Source: Rebecca billardiae RCC1528
Lineage: Eukaryota > Haptophyta
Assembly: GCA_965240325.2 (NCBI GenBank)
Contig: OZ251237.1
Coordinates: 620,001-684,000, forward strand
Length of the DNA stretch: 64,000 bases
Direction of reading: 5' to 3'
Position 1 is the stretch's first letter. The number at the start of each line of letters is the position of its first letter. Positions 9,564-20,231 of this stretch are shown in pieces. A model generated the notes under the pieces. It did not search any database. It was not told the DNA's origin and saw nothing but the letters and a program-made list of their open reading frames with translations. The position numbers were made by a program, and so were the translations under genes.

Positions 9564-11044
9564 TCACCACTCCATCGAGGCGCTCACGTCCTTGCGGGCC
9601 ACGGCGACCTGCGACGAGCGCTCGCTCGCCTCCAGGTTGCGCACGAACTTGCGGAAGATCTCGGCGGGCGCGCTGAGGCGCGTCTTGGAGAGCGTGTCGA
9701 TCGATTTGAGCGCGTCGGCGCCGTCGGCCGCGTGCTCCTCGTTGAAGCTGTTGATGTCGTCGATCACCTGGCCGAGGGTAGGCACGTCGGCTGGCGTTGG
9801 GCAGCGCGCCGGGTGGCCGGGCGCGTCAGTGCACGCGCTCGAGAGTGCCCGCCTGCCTGCACGCGCGCACGCACGCGCGCCGCCGTCTGGCGCGCACGCG
9901 GACGCGCTCGCGGCGCCGCACCCGGGTTGAAGCTGTCGACGTCGGTTGGATCGAAGGGGACGCAGACGCGCCCCGTCTTGGGGTGTGCGCACCACGGCGA
10001 CTTGAGCAAGTGGTTCATCCCCTTGCTCACGTTCACGTCCAGCCGCGGGTACACGAGCGAGAACACGATCTCGAGCACGACCTTGTGCAGATTCTTCCGC
10101 TCGAGGGCCTTCTTGAGAGCTTCCCAGCGAGCGGTGCCCGACGCCTTGCGCGCGAACTCGTCGCGCATGCGCGCGCTGATGTCGTCGTCGCCCACCATGT
10201 CGAGGACGACGCTCCAGCCCGCCTCGGACTCGAAGAGCCCCATCCCGCTCGCGCTGAGCACCACGTCGTTGAAGAAGGGCAGCACCACCTCGGAGTAGAC
10301 CGCGTCGAGGCTCGGGTGCAGAGGCGTGTGCACGGCCATCCGACCGTTCTTCAGCTCGAGGCTCATGTAGTCGGCGATGGCGGAGCGGCCCTCGTTGCTC
10401 AGCGCGCGCGCGCGCTCGTCGCACACCCAGCAGTGGATCCCTCGCCTGCCGGAGTACACCCACAGCATGTGCTCGAAGCCGAAGTCGCGCCTGCGCCGCG
10501 CGCGCCGTGCGGGCCGGCTCAGCCGCGAGCAAGCACGCGTGCGCACGGCGCGCGCCACGTCGCGCGGGCGTGCCGGGCGATGGGGCACGCGGGCGCACCT
10601 GAGCATGAGATCCATCGACTTCACGGCCACGGCCATGACGGGCCAGCACGCGTCGCACGTCTCGATCTTGCCCGCGTCCACCTGCAGGAAATCGTAGTCC
10701 GTCAGATCAATGTCGAAGATGAGCTCGCGCTGCGTGGGCTGGAACACCTTGAACTTCTTGTGCTCGGAGGGGGGCGCGGAGAATATTGCGCCGATGTCGA
10801 TCTTGAACGGGAGCATGCCCGTCAGGTCCTTGCGGAAGGCCTTCGCGTCGTCGTAGCTCAGGTACCGGATGTAAACGTCATCGCCCGTCGTGAAAGAGAA
10901 CTCGCGCCGCCGAAGGAGGCGCTGCTGCGCGCTGTCGGCGGTGCTCGTGGAGTAGGAGAGCCAGCGACACATGAGCTCGGCCGGGAAGACGCGTTCGTAG
11001 TACGCTTTCAGGAGCTCGGGCGAGAAGCTCTCATCGTCCGGCAT
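9564..11044 (-). CDS. PRIM1: DNA primase small (catalytic) subunit
   Basis: Three exons: 11044-10599, 10490-9922 and 9790-9564 (414 codons with stop). Introns 10491-10598 and 9791-9921 begin GTGCGC and GTGCGG. The protein makes RNA primers with DNA polymerase alpha in the nucleus. Seen: the N-terminal LLKAYYERVFP block, the two catalytic aspartates in ELIFDIDLTDYD, the SGRRGIHCWV nucleotide-binding motif, the Zn-type cysteines around CDACWP, and the HLLKSPWCAHPKTGRV motif. Splicing out intron 1 restores LRRDFGFEHMLWVYSGRRG, which aligns with other eukaryotic primases, and intron 2 restores FNPADVPTLGQ. Length (413 residues) matches the usual 400-420. It starts 173 bp from the divergent pyruvate kinase gene. 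Identification is firm. Confidence 0.95.
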
Positions 11045-11217
11045 GGTGGCGACCGAGGGGCCCGCGGCGCGCCTTGCTCGCCAAGCGCGGCTCGGCTCGC
11101 CTTGACCAACGGTATTCTTTACGTTCTATCGGCAGTCCGGGCGTGAGGTCTTTCGTAGTTTCGTCGAACTTCCGGACCCGAGCGACCCGACGGGCGCCGT
11201 GGCAGTCGCGTTCGACC
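11045..11217. promoter_or_regulatory. Shared promoter region, primase / pyruvate kinase
   Basis: 173 bp between divergent start codons. No clear TATA box. The two products (replication and glycolysis) have no obvious shared pathway. Confidence 0.5.
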
Positions 11218-12703
11218 ATGCGGACCTGGCTGCTCGCGGTGCTGCTCGCCGCAGCGCGCGGCGTGGATGCGTGGGCGTCGGTGCGGCCGGCTGCGCGGCC
11301 TATCCGGGCCTCCCGCCTCGTGGCCGCGCGCCAACCCGCGCGCCACGTCACCCTCTCCGTGCTGATGCTCGAGGGCAACCCGTTTGCAGCCAAGCACCAC
11401 GTCACGTCCTTTGACATGGACGCGCTCGTGTCGACGACGGGCAACCCGGATCAGACGCAGCGCGTGGTCAAGATCGTCGCGACGCTTGGGCCCGCCTCCT
11501 TCAGCGAGGAGATGGTCACCAAGCTCATCGCCGCCGGCGTCAACGTCTTCCGCCTCAACTCGTCACACCGGCAGGGCGGACAGTTTGAGGCGCTCGTGCC
11601 GATGATCCGCTCGGTCTCGGCGAAGCTGGGGAAGCCCGTCGAGCTGCTCGGCGATCTCCAGGGCCCGAAATTCCGCTGCGCCACCGTCGCTGCCGAGCCC
11701 ATGCCGCTCGAGGCCGGCTCCACCGTCTCGCTCGCGCTGATGAACGGCGATGACGAGCCGTGTCAGAACGGGCGCATCGTGCTCGCGCGCACCAAGGAGC
11801 AGGACGCGATGGTGAAGGGGCTGGCGGTGGGCATGACGGTGAAGCTGGACGACGGCGCGATGCAGCTGCGCGTGGCCAAGCGCGTCTCCGACGACGAGCT
11901 CGAGTGCACCGTCGAGGTGGGCGGCGGCCTCAAGTCGCGCAAGGGCATCAACGTGCCGGATCTGCAGATCGACTGCTCGGCGCTCACGGCGAAGGACGTA
12001 GACGTGTGCGCACGCGCGCGCGCGCAGCCGGGCGGCGCGGGCGCGCGCGGGAGGGCGGCTGGGCCCCCGCGCGCTCCGTGCCCGTGCCATCTGCCCCCGC
12101 GCGCGCGGGCATGCCCTCGGCCCGCCTCGCTCACACGCCGCTGCCCCCTTTGGGCCGCCGTGCCCTCCCGCCTGGCCGCAGGACGCGACGTTCTTGCTCA
12201 CGCAGGACCTCGACTACATGGCGCTGAGCTTCGTGCAGAAGGGCGAGGACATCCAGGAGCTGATCGACCTGATGGACGCGCAGGGCGTGCCCGCGGACAA
12301 GCGGCCGCGCATCATCCCCAAGATCGAGAAGCCCGCCGCGCTGCGCAACATTGACGAAATCCTGGCCAAGGCCGACGGGCTGATGGTCGCGCGCGGCGAT
12401 CTCGGCGTCGAGCTCGGGCTGGAGCGCGTGCCCTTCTTCCAGAAGGTCCTCATCCAGAAGGCGAACGCGGCGAACAAGTTCGTCATCACCGCGACGCAGA
12501 TGCTCGAGAGCATGATCTCGGCGGAGGTGCCCACGCGCGCCGAGGTCAGCGACGTGGCCAACGCCGTGTTCGACGGCACCGACGCAGTGATGCTCTCGGG
12601 CGAGTCCGCGGTGGGGGTCAACCCGCCCGAGGCGGTCAGGATGATGGGGCGCACGATCGTCGAGGCGGAGCTGCACAGCAAGATGATCTCGCCCAGCCTA
12701 TGA
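11218..12703 (+). CDS. Pyruvate kinase lacking the C-terminal domain, probably plastid-targeted
   Basis: Two exons, 11218-12003 and 12182-12703 (435 residues); intron 12004-12181 begins GTGTGC. The enzyme transfers phosphate from phosphoenolpyruvate to ADP. The N-terminus [18 protein letters not shown] is signal-peptide-like with W after the predicted cut and an Arg-rich stretch behind it, as in bipartite presequences of secondary plastids (inference). Catalytic residues visible: FRLN arginine, KIEK (K309, E311), ARGDLG (D335), ATQMLESM (T367), and the LSGESAVG end of the barrel. Deviations: NSSH then RQGG in place of NFSHG, and GDLQGPKFR in place of LDTKGPEIR. The reading frame stops right after [12 protein letters not shown] plus a few residues, so the usual roughly 110-120 residue C-terminal domain is absent and no candidate for it lies downstream. 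Confidence 0.9.
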
Positions 12704-14233
12704 TTGGGCGCGGCAGTCGAGAGCGCGGGGCGCAGTCCTCGGCGAACAGAAACCACTCTCGTCCCTCGCCCAGCCAAGTTGACGGAACCGCGGACTGGCG
12801 GCGCAGGCGTGGTGACGGCAGGCACGCCAAGTTGGCGTGAGACTGAGAGGGTCTGCCGCTGCGCTGCCACTGGCCACAGCAGCCGACACCGCCGATTATA
12901 TGCATGGCCCGATTCCGACGCGAATAAATGAAGGTGCTGCGCACGATCGACTTCGTCTGTTAATTGATTCTGTTGTTTCAACTGCGAGTAAGACTTAAAC
13001 TTAGAGTTAAAGACTATTCAAGTAATGAGTATTCATCAGAGTACTCGGTATATATATTATTCAATAATGGCTTAGCTAGCTAATATAACTTATATCAGTC
13101 GTCGGTTCATTATATATATATATATAAAGTCATATTCATCAGTATATTTTCATTAGTTATTCTTGCTTAGCATATATAGCTTGACAATCCGAGCAGTCGG
13201 CATAATGATAATCGAGTCTTGACAAGCTACACCCGGTCGCCGGAGCCCGGAGGTCAGACCTACTCTCCGAAGTCCGAGACCGAGACGACTCGGATTATTC
13301 GGCGGAATAAAGCCCTAGACTTAGAGTCCGCCTGGAGACGTACGGTAGTATATAAGTACGGCCATCCAGTAATGACAGCGATCGTCGATCCGAGCAGTTC
13401 TGAAGACAATAATGATAATAGTTTCTGCTTCGGATTAGACCTAATAAACTATGACTACTAATATTGATCGGGGCATTATTATTAGCAGTGCACTGCGCTG
13501 ATGCAGGACTGTCCTGTGTCCAGACACACGTCTGACGTCGGGCGTATATACGGCCAAGATGGGGCGGGACACGTGGCGCGCGCGCCTCAGCGCGCCCTCG
13601 CGCCCCGCCCGTGGGCCGTGGCCAGGCCAAGATGCTCATCGCCCGCGCGCGCATGGCGCACGTGCGCCCGGGGCCGCACGCGCCCGCGGGGGCGCTGCGC
13701 ACGACGACTGCTTCGAGACGACGTCTGACGACGCGTGGCACCGCGACCACCGCGCGGTGGCGCGCGCGCGTCGACGCCAGACGCCCTCAGACGGTGCGTC
13801 GGGCTTCCCGGCTCGGCAATGGACCGGCGGTGATGGTCGACTACGAGGGGGAGGGGGGGAGGGGGGGGGGCAGCGAAGAGCGCTGATCTATCGGATGGTG
13901 AGTCGTGGTGTTTGTCGCCTGACTCGGCGTCATGCATCGCGGCTGATTCGGCTGAATCCGGATGTATCTGATCTTCATTCCGTGCTGCTACAGCTCGGTC
14001 AGCTTGCTGACTGACTCAGCTGTCTCAGTCTCACTCTCATGACTGACGCCTGCCCGATGCATGCGCCACATAGTCGTCGTTTAATATATACGCGGCATGA
14101 GCAGGAGTGAGGTGGCGGGCTGGTTATACCAGCATTACACTCGCGGCCGGACTGAGTGGCCGCCAAATACTGCGTAACAAGTAGCTTACAGGTTATTAAC
14201 AGGCCCGAATCGGCCGGATTGGCGGATACTCAC
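12704..14233. other. Convergent intergenic region, AT-rich, with G-run
   Basis: About 1.5 kb without a supportable gene. 13000-13210 is AT-rich with TATA-type repeats. 13846-13870 is a near-pure G tract that could form a quadruplex. 13560-13800 is GC-rich but its reading frames are Arg-rich and unconvincing. Confidence 0.6.
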
Positions 14234-15154
14234 TTACACCGCGGCGAGACGCTCCCTCAGCTGCTCGGCGGTGGGCGGCGTGCCCTTGACGTTGACCACG
14301 CTCAGGTCCGTGCCGCGCGCCGCGCGGCTCTCGACGATGCCGGCGAGCACCTCGGCGAGCGTGCTGCGCAGCGTGTCGCCGAGCAGCGTGTCTCCGCGCG
14401 CGAGCTGCACGTCCTGCGTGGCCGCGTCCTTGTCGAGCTGGAAGAGCGTGCCGAGGTAGTAGTTGTTCGTGTACGGCCCGCCGAAGAGCTGGCCTGGGCG
14501 CACGATCGTGTACTCAAACCCGCCCTGCGCCGCGCCCGCCATCACCGCCGCCTCGCCCGCCGCCTTGGCATCGAGCACGCCGCACGCGTTCAGGATCTTG
14601 AACGGGAAGCCGTCGCGCCGCGTGACGCCGACGGAGCTCATCAGGACAAAGTGCTCGCGCGACGGGCCGGCCGCCGCCTCCCATGCGCGCAGCACCGCGC
14701 AGATCCCCTTGTCGTCCACGTTGCTCGGCGTGTTCAGCCCCTGCGCGTCGAGGCTTTCGATCGCGGCGCGCACGTCAAAGCCCGAGTCAAGCAGCGCGGA
14801 GAGGACGGCGCCGGTGACCTCCGCCTCGCCCGACGCGGACCACGCCTTTGTGGGGAAGGCCGTGGTACCCGTGCACGCGACCACCGTGCTCACGCCCCGC
14901 AACGCGCTCTCGAGCGCGCCGCCCGGCCCGGCGTCTGCGCGCACGTCCGCCTCGATCACCTCGATGTTGTCCTTGTCAAGAAAGTTGGCGACGCTGGCCC
15001 TGTCGCGCACGATGGCGCGCACGGGGCGGCTATCGGCGAGACGGAGCGCTACCAGCTTGCCCACGTTGCCCGAGGCGCCGACGACGGCTGCGACCCCGCC
15101 CTCGGCCGCGGCCGCAAAGGCGAGCAACAAGACGACGACGGTCTGCGTCGCCAT
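14234..15154 (-). CDS. NAD(P)-binding Rossmann protein (atypical short-chain dehydrogenase)
   Basis: Single exon, 306 residues. A hydrophobic leader MATQTVVVLLLAFAAAAEG runs straight into the Rossmann beta strand and glycine motif VVGASGNVGKLV (about 23-34), typical of atypical SDRs such as plant plastid Tic62/HCF173-like and NmrA-like proteins. Further family marks are VRDRAS after strand 2, VVACTGTTAF, LMSSVGV and the YTIVRPGQLFGG strand. The canonical YxxxK pair is not evident, so a binding or assembly role is as likely as oxidoreduction. The leader suggests entry to the ER, perhaps on the way to a secondary plastid, but there is almost no room for a transit peptide. Specific substrate unknown. 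Confidence 0.85.
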   Translation of the reverse strand: MATQTVVVLLLAFAAAAEGGVAAVVGASGNVGKLVALRLADSRPVRAIVRDRASVANFLDKDNIEVIEADVRADAGPGGALESALRGVSTVVACTGTTAFPTKAWSASGEAEVTGAVLSALLDSGFDVRAAIESLDAQGLNTPSNVDDKGICAVLRAWEAAAGPSREHFVLMSSVGVTRRDGFPFKILNACGVLDAKAAGEAAVMAGAAQGGFEYTIVRPGQLFGGPYTNNYYLGTLFQLDKDAATQDVQLARGDTLLGDTLRSTLAEVLAGIVESRAARGTDLSVVNVKGTPPTAEQLRERLAAV

Positions 15155-15346
15155 TGTCCGAGTCCTTCACACCAGCCTCCTCACGTCTCACGAGCGCCTC
15201 TCAAGGGCTGCCTCACACGCAATCTGAAATCGAGCAAAATCGATCTTCTGTTTCGTCGCGTCGTTTCCGCGTCCGATTTTGTAACGACGTCGACATCCCT
15301 CGTAGGGTGGAGTTCTGGGGCCTCATCCCGGTCGGGCGCGCCGGTG
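15155..15346. promoter_or_regulatory. Shared promoter region, SDR / large helical protein
   Basis: 192 bp between divergent start codons, somewhat AT-richer than the genes on both sides. No TATA box recognised. Confidence 0.5.
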
Positions 15347-18300
15347 ATGTCGGCCCTGTCGCCGGGCTCGACGCCCGATGCTCCAGCGCAGTTAGCGAAG
15401 CGGGGGTCCGTCGGCTCGACGCCCGACATGAACAACCGTCTCGCCGGGCGCCGCTCCTCGGGCCTGTACCAGCAGGCGCCGGCAAAGACGGCGTTTGTGC
15501 ACAACGTGCGCAAGATCCGAGTCACGCTGCGCACGCTCAAGCACCTGCCGAACGAGACGTCATCGGCCGACCTCGCGGCGGAGCAGGACGGGCGATACGG
15601 GTATGGTCCGGCCGAGCCGCGCGACGAGCGGCTGATGGGCACGCCCACGCTCCAGCAGCTCGTCCTCGCCGACGAGGGCCGCGCGTACGACCCAGATCGG
15701 ATCTCGCACGAGCACGTGATCACGGCGCTCGAGGTGTCGTCGTGGCACGACGTGAGCCACGCGGCGCGGCTGGAGGAGGAGCGCGTGGCGCTGCAGGAGA
15801 AGGCGCAGCGCGCCGAGGAAGCCCGCCGCCGCGCGCACGAGGAGCCCTCCGCGCTCTCGCCGCAGAGCTCGCCGTCAGGGACCAAGTCTGAACGGCTCAG
15901 CGGGCTCCGCCGCTCGCTGCAGGTGGGGCGGCAGGCGCCGCCCGTCTCGCTGCGCGCGAGCAGCACGCGGATGGGCGGCTCGATGCGCCTGGCCAAGCCC
16001 GACGCGCCCTCGCTCAGCGGCTCGGCCCGCTCGCCGCTCTCCGCCCTCTCCGAGCACGGCTCTTCGGAAGCGGGTGCGCCCGCCGCCGCGGCGCCCCCGT
16101 CGCCAGAGCAGGTCGCGAGCTTGCTGCGCGCGCACACGCGGCAGCTGCCGCCGCGCAAGCGCGTGCCCGTGCCCACGACGATGCACGTCAGCTTCTCCGA
16201 GCACACGTCCGCCGTGCAGGGCAGCGCGCTCGACGAGGAGTACCGATATTACGCGCCGTCGCTGCGCAGGCGCCTCGTTCCCGCGGGTGTGCCGCCATCG
16301 GCGCACGTGCACACGACCGAGGCGCGGGACCTGCTGGCGCGCGCGGAGCAGCTCGCGCGCGCGGGTGAGCACGGCACGGCGGGCGCGGCGTACCTCCGCG
16401 GCGTGCGCGACGGCGGGCAGGCGCTGCGCGAGCACTGCTCGCGCGGCCTCGAGCGCGAGCTGCGCGCGCTCAGGCTCAGCTACCCGAGGCCCCTCTCTGA
16501 CCTGCAGCATGAGCCGATGGCGGCCAGCCGCGAGCCGGCGGCGCTGCGGCCGCACGAGACGGCGCCGCTCTCGCCGCCGCGCCCGCCGCCGCCCGCCGCC
16601 GCCGCGGCGCGGCGCGCCGCGCTCTCGAGGCTCGAGGCCGCGTCGCTCGGCACGGCACACGACGACGAGTCGGGCGCGCCGCCGCGGCACGGGATTAAGC
16701 CGACTTACGCCGATCACGCGTCGCTCGACGCGACGTTTGAGCGCGCGGCGGAGCTGGCGCAGGCGGACCTGGACGACGTGCTGCCCGAGAACGCGGCCGA
16801 GCGCGAGGTCGAGCGCCGCGCGATGACCGCGCAGCTGCGCGTGTACCGCCGCGAGCTGCTCGTGCTGATGCGGACCTATGCGCGTCTGGACGCTCGGCAT
16901 GACCTCGGCAGCGGCGGCGCCGACGACGACGGCCGCGGCGGCGGCGGCGGCGGCGGCAGTGGCACGCGTGCGTTCACCCTCGCTCACAACGAGTGGCTGG
17001 CTCTCGTGCGCGCGCTCGGACTGAGCGAGCACGACGTGCCCGAGTCGATCGTCTCGTTCATCTACGTGCGCGCCGGTTGGACGCGTCAGGGCGAGGGCGT
17101 CGCGGCCGCGGCGCTCGAAGGGGACGGGCTGCTGCTTCCTGAGATGCTCTGTGCCCTGGTCCGGCTGGCATCGTATCTGTACCGCAAGCGCAGCCGGATG
17201 CCGCTCGCGCGGAAGGTGCGACGGCTGCTGAGGCACCACCTCGGCGGCGCGCTGGACGAGAGCGGCGAGGAGGCGCTCGCCGAGACCCTTCGCGAGGAGC
17301 TCGACCGCGGCGAGTGTGCCGATCTGTTCCACGCGTATCGCTCGGAGCTGGACCGCATCTACCAGTTCTACGCGTGCCGCGGCGTGGCCAACGGGCAGCG
17401 GCGCGCGAAGGAGCACGCGCGCCGCCTCAGCCTGATGATGGCGGGCGCGGCGCAGCGGCTGCCGCCGGAGGTGCACGCGGCACCGCCCGCGGAGGAGGCG
17501 GCGCCCGCGCCAGCGCAGGACGGCGAGGCCGCGCCCGCGGACGCGCCCGCCGCCGAGGACGGCGCACCCGCCGAGGCGGGCGGGCGGCGCTCACGCGCGT
17601 CAAGCCTGCGCGTGCCGGGCCGCGGCGGCGAGGACGAGGGCGAGCACTCGCGCGGCGGCGGCTCGCGCCGGCCGTCCGCGGCTGACTACGAGGTGGCGAT
17701 GCCGACGCCTGCCGGCAGCCTTACACTCACGCCAGACGACTGGATTTCCTTTTGGAAGGACTGCGGGCTCGTGATCGACGCGCAGACAAAGCTGCTCTCG
17801 ACGGCGGCCGCGCTCAACCCGCGCGCGTGGGGGTCCGTGCGGTACGCGGTGCACTACCTCGGGTCGAAGATGCCGATCGGGCTCACGCTGCACGAGGTAC
17901 ACGCCATCTTCATCGACTCTCAGTTCGAGCAGCTGGAGGGCGTGCAGGTGTGCCGAGCGCGCGCCGCCGCCGCGCGCCGCGCCGCGCGCCGCGCCGCACC
18001 GCCTGACCCGCTTGCACGCGCCGCGCGCCGCTCGGCTGCTACAGACGAGCGCCGGCCTGCTGCTAGACGTGGAGATGACGTACGCCGAGTTCTGGGAGGG
18101 GATCGCGCGCGTCGCGAGCCGGCTGCCCGACTTTGCGTACGGTGTGCTCCGCGACTCGAGCCAGGCGCAGCAGCTCGGCCTCGCCAAGCTCGAGGAGCCG
18201 CTCGCGCAGCGGCTGCACCTGCTCTGCCAGTATATCCTGCGCGCGTGGAAGGAGCCCGAGCGCGAGGCGGCGCTCAGGCCGGGCGGCAGGCGCTCGAGCC

Positions 18301-18407
18301 TGCGCGAGACGGCCGTGCGCATGGCCGCGAGCGCGGCGCGCGCGAACGAGCTCGTGTGTCGGTATCGCGAGCACGCGGCGGCGGCGGATGGCGAGCCCAG
18401 CAACTGA
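15347..18407 (+). CDS. Large helical protein of unknown function
   Basis: Two exons, 15347-17947 and 18045-18407 (987 residues). Intron 17948-18044 begins GTGTGC; removing it joins LEGVQ to [17 protein letters not shown]. The N-terminal third is Ser/Arg-rich and low in conservation. From about residue 455 there are helical, EF-hand-sized modules: [39 protein letters not shown] and later [17 protein letters not shown], then [20 protein letters not shown]. The repeated pattern of a 'decide/act' helix pair followed by an aliphatic ALVRLA-type helix is common in large, poorly named proteins of flagellated algae. I see no intact calcium-binding loop. Pro/Gly/Ala-rich linkers separate the modules. 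The start is the only Met before the conserved part. Confidence 0.7.
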
Positions 18408-18444
18408 CCTTTGGGCGCCAGTCACCCTGAGTTAGACTCCGCTT

Positions 18445-18447
<3 letters not shown>

Positions 18448-18529
<82 letters not shown>

Positions 18530-18540
18530 AGAGAGAGAGA
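18448..18540. repeat. (GA)n microsatellite
   Basis: About 79 bp of uninterrupted GA to 18526, a short ATT interruption, then a few more GA units. It lies just beyond the stop codon of the preceding gene. Confidence 0.95.
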
Positions 18541-19700
18541 CGAGCTATATAGCCAGAGACGAGACGAATATATAGTCTGATGATGGCCCGCGGTGCAGGG
18601 CGGAGCGCGCAGCGTGGAGCCCGCACCAGCGGGCCCGAACAACGTTTCAAAAAGATCTTTGATCAAGAAAAAAGGGACGGGGGACGATTTTCATGGCTGG
18701 AGGAGACCGAGTTTCGAATTTTGAGACCCTCTCTAACATGCATCACGGCCGAAAAAGGTCGCGCCCACGGCAAGTTCATAGTAAAGCGTGGAGTGACGCC
18801 CGTCCAAAAAACTTCACGCCCTTTAGGATCCCTAACGTAACGAACCGTTACAAGCGATTTTTCCGGCCAATGAGATTGCAGCAAGGTCCAAGGAGCGATG
18901 ACGTATCTAGATAGAGATTGCCGCGAACCGATGTGACCATGTACGTCCCTTGAATCAGTTGAATCAACTATTCAATCGCGCCGTGTCTGTTATCAGGAGC
19001 CGACGAGGCAAGGGTCAGTAGCCGATGGGCCAACCTCGGCGAATCTCAATACTATCTGACACCGGAGCGGGAGCCGGGGCGCCGGCGGGCCCGCGTTTTC
19101 TACGCCACGGCTGCGGCGAGACCGCGAGAGGATGAGGCGAGCTGACGAGCGACCGACGGGTGAGGACGGCGATGGGCAGGTGCGCGCGGCGAGTTGCGCC
19201 TGGAGCGCGCGGCTGCGGCGGGTCCCGACTGCCGTCGACATCGCGTTCGTGCCCCCGCTCACTCCGCGCGCCCCCGCCGCCCCGTGTCGATGCCTGCGCG
19301 CGGCCGCGCGCCGGTCGGCGCCGCGGCGCCCCGGCCGCGCCGCGGCAGCCGCCCTGTATTCGGGCTCTCGCAAGCTCGGGGGCAGCGGCGCCTGATGCCG
19401 GACTGATCGATCTCTGAGTCTTCGACTTCACCACGCGCCGCCCTTGCCATGCCTTTCCGGGGAGCGCCGACGATCCGAGTCCATCGTCGACCGGTCGACT
19501 CTGAGCGAGGGCTACGCCTCGGAACTGAACGGTACTCTACGAGGAGGACGAGCTGCGCGGGCGACGGTGGTGCGTGACGTCCCCAGAGCTGGCTGTGCCT
19601 CTGCAACGCGTGCCGAGCCTGATCGAGGTGTGTCAGCCCGTGCACGCGCGGCGTGCGCGAACGATCTGTGACTGGTGCCCAGTCGCACCTCCGACCTCGG

Positions 19701-19790
19701 CACCGTGCTCCCTCGGGCTGTCAGCTCCGCGTGGCCTGGCGTGCACGTCGAGTTGCGCTCATGCGTCGATCACGCCTCGCGCCCGCCTGT
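19701..19790 (+). repeat. Direct repeat, copy A (about 90 bp)
   Basis: Starts CACCGTGCTCCCT and ends near GCCCGCCTGT. It recurs at 19933-20023 with a few substitutions and small indels, 232 bp downstream. The shared core GTGGCCTGGCGTGCACGT is unchanged. Confidence 0.85.
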
Positions 19791-19932
19791 CGGCCGTCGC
19801 GCAGGCGCTGGTCGAACCCTACTCGGACCAGTGCAAATCACCTAACTATCCTGGCGCTGCCGCGGTGCGCGGTGACCCGCGGCGGGACAGCGGTCAGTCA
19901 GCAGCAGCGGCCCGAACGAATCCGCGGCCCCG

Positions 19933-20023
19933 CACCGTGCTCCCTGGCTGTCAGCTTCGCGTGGCCTGGCGTGCACGTGGAGTCGCGCTCATGCGTCGAT
20001 CACGCCTCGTCGCATCCGCCTGT
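19933..20023 (+). repeat. Direct repeat, copy B (about 90 bp)
   Basis: Second copy of the 19701 repeat, same orientation. The shared segment CTCATGCGTCGATCACGCCT is identical in both copies. Confidence 0.85.
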
Positions 20024-20149
20024 ACACAATCGGCGCCGCGCCGGCGGCTGCAATGGGCCCGCCCGGCGCGGCGGGCGGCGGCGCGCCGCTGATGGAGTCT
20101 AGTTGTACGGGCCGCATACTGCAACGACTGGTCTGTCAATAGACGACTG

Positions 20150-20227
20150 CGACGGAGGGTGCACCGCCACCGCGGGCCCTGAACTACGTTCGTTCTACGG
20201 AAAAGGACCGCGGAACGCGGTCATATT
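20150..20227 (+). repeat. Dispersed repeat, copy 2 (partner at 1964)
   Basis: Same 70-80 bp segment as 1964-2033, with a 4-bp insertion (CCAC) and a few changes. It ends 5 bp before the stop codon of the minus-strand monooxygenase gene, so it forms that gene's immediate 3' flank. Confidence 0.75.
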
Positions 20228-20231
20228 GTCA

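Larger units (their letters stand above)
18541..20231. other. Convergent intergenic region with repeat debris
   Basis: No convincing gene. 18600-18900 has balanced composition and a CCTAACGTAACG motif reminiscent of the AACGTTAG motifs at 43.8-44.6 kb. 19700-20023 contains a direct duplication, listed separately. The remaining frames are Arg-rich shadows. Confidence 0.6.

Noticed and set aside
13219-13461. 80-codon plus-strand frame
   Set aside because: No family, no splice context and AT-rich surroundings; composition like random intergenic DNA.
18663-18884. 73-codon minus-strand frame with balanced composition
   Set aside because: Attractive amino-acid content but too short, no family and no transcription context; possibly part of an old element.
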